A stretch of DNA of 64,000 nt, from the NCBI RefSeq assembly GCF_032362555.1, contig NC_083513.1, positions 6,200,001-6,264,000 of the forward strand, written 5' to 3'. A program made the position numbers and the translations under genes. Position 1 is the stretch's first letter. Each line of letters starts with the position of its first letter. This document shows positions 36,101-47,603 of the stretch, piece by piece. The stretch is from Amyelois transitella (taxonomy: Eukaryota > Arthropoda > Insecta > Lepidoptera > Pyralidae). The notes beneath the pieces were generated by a model. That model worked only from the letters and a program-made list of their open reading frames with translations, was not told the origin of the DNA and did no database searches.

Positions 36101-37722
36101 ATTTTCTGACTAGATACTTTTGTTTGACACTAAAGGCGTTTTACTATCGATATAGGTAAACAAGTTGAACAAATTATTATCGGATTCATTTAAATAGTAC
36201 CTAACCATGTGACCTTAACAGTGAACTTTTAACTTAAATTTTCGATAATACTGGAATTATTATAACAGCTTCTCTTTTTGCATTAAACTGGCGTGAACGT
36301 TGCCACTTGCTAGCCGCTTACCTAATAATTGTTATTTGTGTTTTACATTGCTCCAGTGAAAAGGCAATTAAACCATCTATAATTGTATTGCTCATGGCGA
36401 GCCACGTTGTTTGGATCCACATGTAGAGAATCGCTAAATAAAAACTGAAAAAAAAATTTCAATTAGACGATGCAGATCATCCTTTCGATATATCATTTAT
36501 AGCGTGTTGATAGTATAATTACTTACTTTGGGTCACAGTTGACATCAAATGGGAGCCATATTGGTAATTCAATTGGTTTTCCTTGTAAATGTTGCACTGT
36601 TGGCTGGACGCACCATAGGAAACATGTAAACATCGATATGTAATTAAAAAATCGAACCACAAGTAAGCTTTCACGGATAGTGTTCTGTAATGGAGCCCTA
36701 TGTTCAATATCCTCCTGATTGTAGATCGGACCTTGAGGGAAAGAAATTTATATTTAAGTGAGTATGGTATTTTGAACCATAACATAACATATAAAAATTA
36801 CACAAATTTTTATGGTAATTTACGTACGAGTAAAATAATGTTTCTTAGCAGTAGCATCGAAAGATGCCTGAATAACATATTTTTTTTAAAGTCCAAGGTA
36901 TCTTTATCTTGATAATTACTAATACCTACATAAATGTGAAAACTTTTGAATTTGTAATGTAGTTTCTTTTATTTTACAAAAAACTATTTTGTATTTTGAT
37001 GGATGTTTGCAATACCTACATTTTAGTAGCTCATACGTTCGGAAATCACATAGCTTACCATTTAGACGCGAGCTGAGTCACATCTAGAAGCTAGAATTGT
37101 TTAAAAGTATTTAAATTCTAAGTATAATAAATATACGTTATTAAGGCACGGTCTCGGAAAGCGTCTAAAGCCCACCTTTTGTGATTTGGAAGATTTCTTC
37201 AATTTGATCGGATTTTGTCCAAAGAACCACGACTTTGTAGATAAAATCGGTATTTGTAAGAAATAAGAACATCGTAGCCATCACTTTGTCTGCTTTATCT
37301 CGAACCTACGGAAATACAAAGAAATAAATTATTGGTAAAAATTATATTTTAATGCTGAACTGTTGTAATATTGTGTCGTTAAGTTATGTTGCCTGATTTA
37401 TTTCCATCTTATGCCAACATTTCTTTGTAACTATTTGTGGGAAAAGTGCTAGGTACCTATGTGACTGTTATTTTTCTTGGCTCAAATGCCTTAATATGCA
37501 GCTTTTCAGATATTATGAAAATAGCTTTATTTACGTTACCTCGTAAACTTTTAAAATCTGCTGGACAGTGTAAAGCAATACCAAGGATAAAATAACACAT
37601 CTGTAAATGCAATGTAAGATCTTTTTGTATTTTGATGATTCCCGATTTATCGGATAAAGTCCAAGTATCTTCATGTACTTGACACATCTATCAAGACTTA
37701 AATATGCTAGATTGGATTCCAT
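33190..37722 (-). CDS. odorant receptor OR-B (7tm_6 family), 396 aa
   Basis: Tandem paralogue of OR-A with the same role prediction. Exons: 37722-37540, 37305-37176, 36731-36527, 36444-36322, 35437-35315, 34834-34735, 34287-34183, 33690-33535 and 33255-33190. Exon lengths (183,130,205,123,123,100,105,156,66) and phases equal those of OR-A. Conserved blocks include QDIFGNAVFYLF and GGWILCTSAYRM (exon 6), FISMVFYINCILIELF (exon 7), YATDWQAFPIKHRR and SSFVS joined to IVRSSYTFYAFLK. Exon 3 uses an AAG acceptor (CTCAAG), less common but functional in many genes. Introns carry repeat B (34865-35070), a LINE scrap (34436-34530) and a SINE-A (33745-33890). Orthologue and ligand are unknown. Confidence 0.9.
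33745..33890 (+). mobile_element. SINE-A in OR-B intron 7
   Basis: TTGCGACTAAGGGATAGGCT, TTTTAGGTAATGGGCTTGCA, CTGTTGGCTCTGTCTATCCC and GACGTGATTATAG follow the family order. The middle block (GGCC...ACGTGG) is deleted. Confidence 0.65.
34436..34530 (+). mobile_element. LINE 3'-end fragment in OR-B intron 6
   Basis: GTTAACGAAGCTAAAAAATA, GGGATCGTGGCAAGTGGAAA and GACTTACCCCTCCGGGAAAA correspond to the last codons and 3' end of the LINE. Confidence 0.65.
34865..35070 (-). repeat. repeat B copy 2 in OR-B intron 5
   Basis: Opposite-strand copy of 32896-33101 with two differences seen (a C/A in GGGATACAAAG and an A/G in CAAACATCC). Both copies are inside or just beyond OR-B and face each other. 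Confidence 0.75.
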
Positions 37723-38257
37723 ATTGACTTTTAAAAATATGAAAATAAAAATTCATATAAAATTTTATTTTCTTGTCTTATGTCCACTGCGTTGGACGGC
37801 TTTTAATATTTGTTTACATGACAGCTGGTTTGTTAAATCATCACTTTCACATGTTATAATTAAATGTTAAATAAACTATTATGTAGGTCGTTACATAGAA
37901 TTAATTTTAATTGTCACGAATTCAAACGTTTGTATTTTTAAACAATCAAAGACTACTCTTTGGGTTTCTTTCCTACTTCACTTTAGTCTTTAGTCATATT
38001 TTGCTGCTGATTGAATTTTCAGTTCCTAAATAGCTGAATTCAGCATGAAGCTAAGTAATATAATACACGCTGAAAAAAAGATTTTGCAAAGTTTTGGAGT
38101 TATTTGGTACTTTGTTAATGTTTTCCCCTTAATCATCTTCAAATACATTCACATTAAACTAAACAATATTCTTAGTCTACCCTCTATTGAGCCGAATCTT
38201 ATTTTGCTATTCATAACCGTGAGAAATGTAATAAAATCATTTTAATATTTTTAAACT

Positions 38258-38410
38258 TGGGATTTTTCTTTTATTTCACTATTAGGTCACTATTTGAATC
38301 TCAATTCTATCATCAGGCCAAAAAGCTAAACGTGGCCTATTGGTCTTTTCGAGACTGTTGGCTCTGTTTACCCCGCAAGGGATATAAACATGATTATGTA
38401 TATGTATGTT
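38258..38410 (+). mobile_element. SINE-A 3' half
   Basis: GGTCACTATTTGAATCTCAA, AAGCTAAACGTGGCCTATTG, GAGACTGTTGGCTCTGTTTA and CCCCGCAAGGGATATAAACA, followed by a TATGTATATGTATG tail. Confidence 0.7.
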
Positions 38411-38794
38411 AATTCAAATAATCGTCGCTTCCATTCATTTAACTCCCAGACTCTTAAGGACTAATTTATAAAACAGCAACGCCTACTGATTATGTTAAAA
38501 CAAACAACACCTTATAAAGGTCTTTTGGACGCTAATTATGGTGTAGGTGTTTTAAATTATACATTAAATTAATTATATCTTATGCATGTCGTAAGTTCTA
38601 CACTTTGAAAATATTTTATATGTTTAAAAATGTTATTTTCATGCTGTTTTTGCGCGGTCTGAGAATGCAACCAGCCCTCGTAGAACATAGAAAAAAACTA
38701 TCGCTGTCCTGTCTCACATCATAATACAAAGCGAAACTGCTATAGTTTTAGCACACACTGACATTAGTATCGCTAATATTCTCACGTCTCTGAA

Positions 38795-38960
38795 GATGAT
38801 CCCGCGGCGCGCATTGGACGCATGGTCCTGAATTCTGGATCGCATAAGTCAGGTTTACATAACCTGCCTCCCATCTAACCTCCACAACCGGAGGAGAACC
38901 TTATGGCGTAACCATACATGCTGCCGGGTTTCCCGTCAGATTTAGACTGTCTTAAAAGAT
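38795..38960. repeat. interspersed repeat fragment (family C)
   Basis: GATGATCCCGCGGCGCGCAT, AGTCAGGTTTACATAACCTG and CCTCCCATCTAACCTCCACA resemble the fragment at 29521-29850. Confidence 0.4.
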
Positions 38961-39072
38961 GTTATAGCGGCCACCAAGCCTGGCATGCGTAAATGCGCCA
39001 TAATATATATTGAATCTTGGTTTAAGTTTATATGAAAAAATACGTCCCACATACTCAGGCCAAATCCTATGC

Positions 39073-39140
39073 TGTATAGGATGCATTACTTGAGGCACTA
39101 GAGTTAATACTCTGGTGCCTCAAGCAATGCATCCCATACA
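39073..39140. repeat. 31-bp-arm hairpin
   Basis: Arms 39073-39103 and 39110-39140 are complementary with three mismatches around a 6-base loop (TTAATA). Confidence 0.75.
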
Positions 39141-40759
39141 TGACGAGACTGTTACTAGCACTGGCATTAGACAGACATATACCTACTAACTTATGGTTTA
39201 GTTGACAGCTCGTCAATTTACGTATTTCGGCATTATCTTAATACGTCGCATTATCACGTCTCTTACTTAACTAGACGACATCTCCTACTTGTCTCATGCT
39301 GTATTTCGTCACTTTCGCAATTCGTCCGACGAGCATGTACAATCAAGTTTATAATTGTTAACCATTTTTTCCTATTAATCTATTGTATGCTTCTCTGAGG
39401 ATATTTTATGAATCACATTATCATATGTAGTTAAAATATATATCAAAACTAGCAACAAATTATTTCATTCACATGTCACGTATACACATTTAAAAAAAGT
39501 TAAAATGGTCACATTTTTTTTGGACTAAAAGTTGTTAAAAGTAGTTATGAAAAAGTACCCAAGTTGATAAGTTCGACATTGTATATTTGTTTTTCTATTT
39601 TACAAATTATTTTTCTATGTGGTTTTACTTTTGAGACGTATTTAATAAATAGTTTGCGAACTACCAAACCTTTTGCATAACTACTTTCTAAGACACCTTT
39701 GGGTATTCAAACTGAGAACCCAAAGGATTCTAAAATATGTTAGATATTTATTTGTAAAGTGCGGGAGATACGTACTGTGATGTTAACTTTAGAACTTTTA
39801 AAACACATCTGTTTTCCTCACATTGATACAGATATTCAACCCGGACTTTAGAGTAGGTACAGTTTGATAGAAGTAAGATAAGTCGTAATATAATATATTT
39901 TCTAATATCGTTAATAAATCCTGTTTACTTAACAATGGAACTAAATAAATGAAAATGGCATCAATAAAGTCTACATAATAGTACTCAACGCATCTTTAAG
40001 GCCTCCATCTTTTGTCACGTTAGTCCCTCACAGTGCAATAAGCAGTCGTTAGCAATGTGTTATTGCTCACTTTAATCTCAGGCGTTCCTTGCTAACGACC
40101 TAAACAACTCAAATTGTGAAAATCACCTTCACACGACAAGGTGATATGAACGAAAAAAATTACTTTCGCATTTCTTAGTATGTATTTATATTTATATGAG
40201 ACGAAGTGATTCACGGAAATATCAACGGCGTTATACATGGGCGAAGTCGCGCGCGTACACTAGTATCTAATATTATTATAAATATAGAAGTAGGCTTTTT
40301 GTTGCTTTATTAACTCTGTACACTGTGAACTGATTTGATACGACTCGATAATAAGTAGTTTGTCACGAACACTTCAAATTTTTTACAAAAGTAGTGATAT
40401 CAAAACCTAAAAACTGATTTTGATGCCCTATGATGTTAAAAAATCTATTACAGATCCCACATTTTAAATTTAATCAACATCAGACCAAAAGAAGATTTTT
40501 TCGCCTCAAGTTGATTAGTACATATTATGATTATGATTATACCTTGGAAAAGGACAGTTCTAAATTCCTGAAGAAACTATTAACACGACTTATAATCTGT
40601 AGTTCAGAAAATATTTCTGATAAAACGAAAAGATACCATTCTGTACTTTCCAAAGTCAGCATGCTCAAAAAGAAAAAAAAGCCTATCTACCTGCTTCACT
40701 GTTTCAAAATAACATGTTTGTAACACACGAACTATCGTTTCGAATCTCGAATTCCTCTA

Positions 40760-40930
40760 ACGTTAATTCGGAAAACCAAATGAAAGGCATTGGTTCGGTT
40801 TTGGGTGTTCACATTCGATCCCTTTGGGAACCGGCGTGTTAATTATTGGGCACGGCGGCGGGAGGCGAACGACCGAAATTGCAGCGTAAACATATCAGTT
40901 AGCGGGTATTAGAGTGTCTAGTGAATGTAG
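40760..40930. other. GC-richer non-coding island
   Basis: About 170 bases of noticeably higher GC (ATTGGGCACGGCGGCGGGAG, ACGACCGAAATTGCAGCG) stand out in AT-rich DNA with no open frame or repeat match inside the window. It could be a conserved regulatory element; this is inference only. Confidence 0.3.
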
Positions 40931-40961
40931 TTATTTGAAACTTGCGTATCATGCATACCTA

Positions 40962-41110
40962 CATATAATCACGTCTATATCCCTTGCGGGGTAGACAAAG
41001 CCGACAAAGTTTATCTCATAGTCATATTGTACGACATCCATGGGAAGGATGGATTGGTCCTATTTTTTTTTCCTATTGGTGCCGGGAATCGCACGGCACA
41101 TAACCGCATC
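40962..41110 (-). mobile_element. SINE-A with internal deletion
   Basis: ACATATAATCACGTCTATAT, CCCTTGCGGGGTAGACAAAG, then CGACATCCATGGGAAGGAT and TTGGTGCCGGGAATCGCACG. The middle of the element is missing, but both ends are present. Confidence 0.7.
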
Positions 41111-41733
41111 ATCATATCACACGTTTTAATACTAGACATAACCGACCTCAATGAAATTGCTTAGATACATAGTGTAGAGTAGGTACAGTGCGGAATAGGG
41201 TACTTTTCACGCGAGCGGAGCAGGGGGCGAAAGCTTCTTTAATAATAACAATGAGAAGAAAGGACATTCTATATCAATTAATATTTGAAAATAAAGGTAC
41301 ATTTATTCACATATCGGGTTTTTGCAGAGTAGACGGATCCAACAGTTTCGAAAAGTCAGATAACGATTCAGATTTGTAGTGACACTCACACAGAATACGT
41401 AACGTTTCTGATAAATTATAAGAAAATATGTGTCTTCATACCATGATAATTTTCTACAGGACGGAAAATAAAACAAGTATTTATTAATTAGGTATGCTAT
41501 ATAATTTAATTTTTTTAATTTTCTGTACTTAAAGCCTTGTTGGTACGAACCTAATAATAACTACTAACTAAGAACTAAGGTGTTTATTGAAATAGATACA
41601 GTACAGTTTAATGTAGTTATTCATAGGTATTATAAGAATTGTAAGTAATAACTTTGCTTTGCCTTATCTACAAATAGTCATCTATTTCTTTAGAAGGTAA
41701 TTTTAAGGTAAAATATTAAATTCACAAATGTCT

Positions 41734-44700
41734 TTAGTTAGCGCTGGTATTTTGTGAATTTTTCAAAATTGTATATAATGTGTAAGAACTTCGAACAATC
41801 TGTGAACAAAGAATACAAATTAATAACTCTTCTTAGCTGTAATAATGTTTATTTTCAATTATAAGTACAGCCTGAGCTAGCCCCAACTGGAGTAATGTCA
41901 AGGCTTTCATTATGGAATTAATAGTTGACGACACTATATTTAATGTAAAATACTTCTAAGAATAGATAAAATTCTTAAAATTTTTTTTATGCTGGCCTAG
42001 GCTATAAATATTCTATAAAAATGTAATCTACTAAATTCTTCCAGACACTCTTATAAGTACATGGGAGACAATATATATACTTTTTTATTTTATATTATTT
42101 ACCGAAACGAAGGTGTTATTAGACAGCGGTATCAATGCGCCAACTGTTGGTTTTATGGGATACTTGATTCTTTCCATAAATATTATGAGGGTTCGGCGAT
42201 GTTTCACAGAAAAAGAAAGCCAGTCCGTTGCATATGAGAATTCCATCAACTTATCACTCTAAAAAAATCAAGTAATGAATAGGCTAGTTTAATAATTGAT
42301 TGATTGTTTAATACAATTACCAAGTCAATTCATTTAGGTATTTCTCACATTAAATATTTTTAAAAGATTGTGGTGTTCATCAGATATTGTAAGGTTTATT
42401 AATTAGCTAAATTAAACAACAACATAAGACAGGATGGACTGAATAAATTGGTAACCTTGATATTTCGCGGATCAACTTGTTTCTTTTTTACAAGTTTAGT
42501 TTTCATGAGATTGATATGTTTAGTGCATTTAAAAAGTTGTGCTCAAAATTATGTTCTTCATGAACTTACTTCATAAGTAAGCTTACTCCCATAATAACAA
42601 TAAAATAATAATTGTATCAACATGCACATTATATAAAATACCATTGAAATAAATTCTAATGATGCTGGATCAGCCTGAAAATAACCAAACATGTAATGAT
42701 ACCGTAATAGTGCAGCTGTTAAATAGTTTTTAGAATGATTTTTCCACTCACTATACTTTTCATAATGAAACAAGCTTAATATTTCAAACTTTTTCCTACA
42801 AGAGCAATTTAAAGAACATAGCTAGTAATCAGCCTCTTGATCACTTTAAGTTCGGGATCTGAACTTCACGCGTCCAGCTATCTATTCTGATGTCAAAGCC
42901 CGCATAATAACGGCGAAGTGACGTGAGTAACGGCTGGAATGACAGGTCTATAAATTCTTATTAGTAGTATTCTTATGCGTGGCATAGCAAACAAAATACA
43001 TGATATCTTATTTTTTCTTATCGGTGACCGATCAAGGCAGCCTGCGGTAGCCTACGATGGTCAAATCTTACGAAAGCCCGCCGTACCGAGAAAAAGGAAG
43101 AGTAAGTAAAGTGACTAGCTAGTCAATAGACATACCGAAGACCGGACAAAGATGAGAGAATTGTTAGAAAACGGAGCCGGCTAAGGTCAAATAATAGCGG
43201 TTGAGGATGCAACCGGGAACACAGAAATATGAATGAAGTAAATCATAATGTTAGTACTTTGTCCTGGATTGCTCTGGGGAACCCGAGGTTTACTTATTCA
43301 GAAATTGTAAATAAACTACTGTTCAACCATGGCGGTGATTGGGAGGCTAAAAGTATCACAATACTTTTAGCCTCCCAATCACCGCCATGGTGAAATATCT
43401 CGCTCTCTTTCTAAGCACCTGCATGCGTTTCTATCTTCTTATACTCACGGTCGTCATAGTATAAGCGGAAGTACATAGTATCAATCCACTGCTTACAAAT
43501 TGGTAGAAAACTGCGTTCCCAAATATATCTTGTACTTTACCAGCCATCCTGCAGGAAGAAATTTACCATAGTTGTGTACCACCAGCTACCAGCGACTACG
43601 CTAGTTTGCTAAAATGTCATATTATAAGAAAAGCTTTTTGTCAATTAGACTTGCAGAAGTAGAATTATGAAAAATGCATCAAGTGACAATTGGAGACCAA
43701 AATAGAAAACACCTACACAATTTATAACCACATATGCATTGTCTTAATTAAGAATATTTTATTTAATGAAACTTATTTCTAGTGCGTACTGAGTAAAAAA
43801 ATTTTTGTGATTTGTTCTCTATTCATGTTGTATTCATTATCTATTGTCAATTCATGTTGTTAAAAACATTATTAATGAAAAATTGTATGTTTATATTCTC
43901 TTAAATCTTACGTCACTATTTCTCTATGGTGGATGATTATTTTTTTCAATTTAGTCTCCAGAATATCTGAGAAATGAGCAGACGATTTTTTCTTTTCTAG
44001 CTCGCATTTTGCTACCAGACTTTGTAGATCCAATCTGTAAAGCAAATATCAGCTTAAATAGTTTTCTTTATTAATATTGAAGCCAAATAAATTTTGTTAT
44101 TTGTTTACCTATTCTCATTTCTCAATATTGCTAAAAGGTAGTACATACATAAAATTACGCCTCTTTCCCGGAGTGAAGGCAGAGACTACATCTTTCCGCT
44201 TCATACAATCCCATATAACTCGCTTAATCCATATTCATAACTCTCTTCATGCAAGCTCGTCGGTTAAAATAATCGTCAATAAAACGATAAACAGGTTTCG
44301 TTAATATATTTTAGAAAGACACAATGCTTACTTGATAATAGTTATTTGTGTTTTGCATTGCTCTAAAAAGAAAGCTATTAAACCATCAATCAATGAATTA
44401 GCGATGGCGAACATCGATATTTGAATCCACATGTAAAAAATTGTTACGTAGAAGCTGAAAAAAGGGATATGTACAGCAAGTAAATATGTTCCTCATCTGC
44501 TATCAATAAAACATATCAAGTCGATATTCCTTGCGGGGTAGACAGAGCCAACAGTCTTGAAAATACTGATAGGCCACGTGCAGCTGTTTGGCTTACTGCT
44601 AGAATTGAGATTCATATAAGTGTGACAGGTTGCTAGCCCGTCGCCTAAAATAAGAATCCCTTTCCTTTAGCGTTTTCATTCGTCGTCTTTTACGAAATCC

Positions 44701-47064
44701 ATGGGAGAGAGATGGAGTGGTCCCATTCTTTTCCTATTGGTGCCACCACACGCACCACACACTAATATTATAAAAAAATAATATGTTTGTCATCTAAATT
44801 AATATCATCAAAATTATAATTTTTGTCACCTTTATAAAAAGGTGACAAAAGTAATAATTTTTTTTACTCAGTTCGAAAATAAAGATTAGATTATAAATAA
44901 TTTTCTAAAATACCTACTAAAATTTAAGTTAAAATAAACAAAATAAAATTCAGTTTATTTACTCATAATACGGGATATTATGTTTTTATTATCTGTCAGC
45001 CGAATAATAAAACTCATCTAAATTAGTCCATCGCATAAACCATGACAGCGTTACAAAAATATTTCACATTTACAGTAAATGCTGTGAAAAAAAACTCACT
45101 GAGGATTCTGATCGGGATTATATGGGAGCCATATAGGCAAATCCACTTTTCCGTTGAATCGTTCTAATATCGGTCGAATACTCCAAAGCATGCAGGTGAA
45201 TAGTCCCATGCAGTTATAAAAACCCACCACTAATAAGCTTTCGCGGACAGTATTCATTAGAAGAGGTTTATGTTCCATTTCTCCTTGGTTAAAGATTGGC
45301 CCTGAAAAAGTTCCTACACATATACCTTTTATTAGCTTTTATCCGCAGCTTTGTTCGCGTTATAAATTAAAAAGATTCCGCGTTGTCCGATATCTTTGAA
45401 AGTTTCAAGAAAGGATAGTAGCTTATGTGTGATCTAAGAAAGTAATATGCATTCACAAACAATTTTATAAAAATCGGTCCCATGGTTTTAACCGTGAAAG
45501 CATTACAGACAGACTTTCGCGTTTACGAGTACATCTATCTATACTAATATAAAGCTGAAGAGTTTGTTTTGTTTGTTTGTTTGTTTAAACGCGCTAATCT
45601 CAGAAACTATTGAACCGATTTGAATAATTCTTTCACTGTTAGATAGTCTATTTATCCCGGATTTCCTACGGGAAACGTCAACAATGCAGGTGAAAGTTAA
45701 ATGAGTCGGCCATCTGCGAGCTTTCCACGCGAACGCTGCGCAAACCAACAAAGATATAGTAAAACAATGTACTGAAGATGTGAAGTACTCATTTTTTGCC
45801 ACAAAAAAGTCCGCGAGAACAAATATCTATCTCTTAAGGTTTACTTACAATAACCACTTTTATGTTCATTTTTTAAGATTGTTTTTTCATTATAAACATA
45901 AGTTATTTTGAAACCAATTTCCTTTAATTCAGTATTAATCCTTATCCAAATAAATATGTTTATTACTTTCGGCTTTTCATGTAGACTAAAATTGCCATTT
46001 ACAGTATATAAATCAGACGAATATGTTTTGAGATATAGTCGTTATAAGCAATTTGCAGCGAAACATTTAATACGGCGAACCAGCGTTCTTTCTAATACGC
46101 GTGACCGTGACCTATTAGCAGCTATAATTGATAAAGCCGAGGAGGATGTTTGCAAAAATAAATATGATGCCCAAAATAACTATTCCACGCGGACGAAGTC
46201 GCGGGCACAGCTAGTCTATATAAGCACAGATAAGGTACGAAATTCAGTGTATTAACCTTTTGTGATTTCGATAATTTCTTCAATTTCGTCGTGCTTAATC
46301 CAAAGAACAGCTACTTTGTATAAATAGTCTGTCACTGTAAGGAACAGACACATAACTTCCGTAACTTTCTCTGGTTCATGGCGGTTCTGAAATTAAACAA
46401 AATTTAGTTTAAAAAATTTTTAAATCCATGATAGCATTGGTAAAATTAACTTTTTCATTATAAACTTATACCTGTACACATTATTACATAAAATCACGCT
46501 CTTTTCCGTGGTCCCTACTCACTTTATATGAAACCTTATTTCATAAATTACATTCATTCATATTTTTTAACATTCATTCATGTTTTTAATGTAGACAATG
46601 TGCATTTGTCCCAATTTAGATTTAAGAGATCTATATTTGTAAAATGACGTCCGGTGAAAACGCTGCAGAGTAGTTTGTTCCACCGCTTCTTCTACATATG
46701 CGCTTTGTAAGCGGCAGTAGTTATAATTAGATTTAAGTGATGTGACGTCAGGTGTGACGACCAAGGTGATACCTTGTATCCAATTTTGAAAATAAATCTA
46801 TTCTATTCTACACGATTAACTTTATTTATTTTTTAAAATTATATAAAAATCACGATTATAATATAATGTGTGATACTTAACTACGTAAATCTTTAAGGCC
46901 TGCTGCATAGAGTATATCACGGTGCAGCATAGAAAAATGCATCCATAAATCCTGTGAAACCTTTTCTTAATGTTTGATGTTTCTGGATTCAAATGATAAA
47001 GCCCACACATTTTTAGTATATTTAAATGTCTCTGTAAGCTTAAATACGATAACTGTGATTCCAT
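41734..47064 (-). CDS. odorant receptor OR-C (7tm_6 family), 395 aa
   Basis: Third and 5'-most receptor of the tandem array. Exons: 47064-46882, 46386-46257, 45301-45100, 44454-44332, 44034-43912, 43548-43449, 42674-42570, 42258-42103 and 41799-41734. Phases match OR-A and OR-B; exon 3 is one codon shorter. Conserved blocks include KVQDIFGNAVFYQF, ILCTSAYTM, EFISMVFYIMCML, YATDWLSFSVKHRRTL, and NNTFVS joined to IVRSSYTLYTILK. It is the most diverged of the three. The donors of exons 1 and 2 are weak (GTTAAG and GTTAAT), whereas the others are good, so splicing efficiency is uncertain. I still see no stop or frameshift. Its introns are the longest and carry SINE-A, LINE and other repeat fragments and a perfect hairpin. 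Confidence 0.85.
43326..43391. repeat. perfect 31-bp-arm hairpin in OR-C intron 6
   Basis: Arms 43326-43356 and 43361-43391 are exactly complementary around a 4-base loop (CACA). The sequence is GC-richer than the intron. Confidence 0.85.
44148..44275 (-). mobile_element. LINE 3'-end fragment in OR-C intron 4
   Basis: CATACATAAAATTACGCCTC, TTTCCCGGAGTGAAGGCAGA and ATTCATAACTCTCTTCATGC correspond to the 3' terminus of the 3969-6229 element on the same strand, diverged and truncated after about 125 bases. Confidence 0.7.
44515..44770 (-). mobile_element. SINE-A, nearly full length, in OR-C intron 3
   Basis: TCCTTGCGGGGTAGACAGAG, CCAACAGTCTTG, TGATAGGCCACGTGCAGCTG, GTGACAGGTTGCTAGCCCGT, TCGTCTTTTACGAAATCCAT and CCTATTGGTGCC occur in order. 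It lacks only the microsatellite tail. It lies in the same orientation as the gene. Confidence 0.75.
45533..45715. repeat. repeat fragment in OR-C intron 2
   Basis: ATCTATACTAATATAAAGCT, a (GTTT)n run, then TTGAACCGATTTGAATAATT and ATTTATCCCGGATTTCC resemble end-blocks common in noctuid non-LTR or SINE repeats. CCACGCGGACGAAGTCGCGG at 46184-46203 is a related block at the far side. Confidence 0.4.
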
Positions 47065-47603
47065 TATGAAATATTTGAAAAATATAACCAGTATTATGTG
47101 ATTAAAATATCTTTAAAATTGTTGTCTTACGTGTGTCTTACACCGTTTGAAGGAAGAGATTAATTTGAAATTTGTAGCGACGACTTAGAGGGCTATTGTT
47201 ATATTGTCACGTCGTACTTAATTACATTTCAACTCATTTCAGTTAATTTGCGATTTGTGGTATTTAATGACAGGAACACCGTAGAAATGATTTCAATTTA
47301 CCTTGACACACATGGTGTTTGGTAAATGAATGCAGAAACTGTATGATTGATGAAAGATCAATTGCATGATTTTTTTAAATAATAAGAATAAAAAAGTATG
47401 ATAAATTGTTATTTATTTTTCTAGATCTTTGTCGCAACTCTTCATTTGGTCCAGTCAAAATGGAATAATAAAAAAAATAAACAGTTGGTAGATGCTGTAC
47501 TACAGCGAAAACAACAAAAATCACTTCCATTTTGCATCACTTTCCAATACTTATGCTTTTCCACTAACGCTTAATGATCAATAACCCACTATTATATTTA
47601 AAA

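Larger units (their letters stand above)
37723..41733. other. spacer between OR-C and OR-B
   Basis: No gene is supported. It contains a SINE-A (38258-38410), a family-C fragment (38795-38960), a long hairpin (39073-39140), a short inverted repeat (GTCGTTAGCAA with TTGCTAACGAC, about 40046-40099), a GC-richer island (about 40760-40930) and a SINE-A (40962-41110). A 97-codon frame at 40430 is lysine-rich, AT-biased and not family-like. Confidence 0.55.

Noticed and set aside
36519..36785. 88-codon frame on - overlapping OR-B exon 3
   Set aside because: It is a different frame of the exon; the receptor frame continues correctly through splice junctions on both sides.
45908..46255. 115-codon frame on +
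   Set aside because: It opens with TTG, lies antisense within OR-C intron 2, and its end is repeat sequence (CCACGCGGACGAAGTCGCGG).
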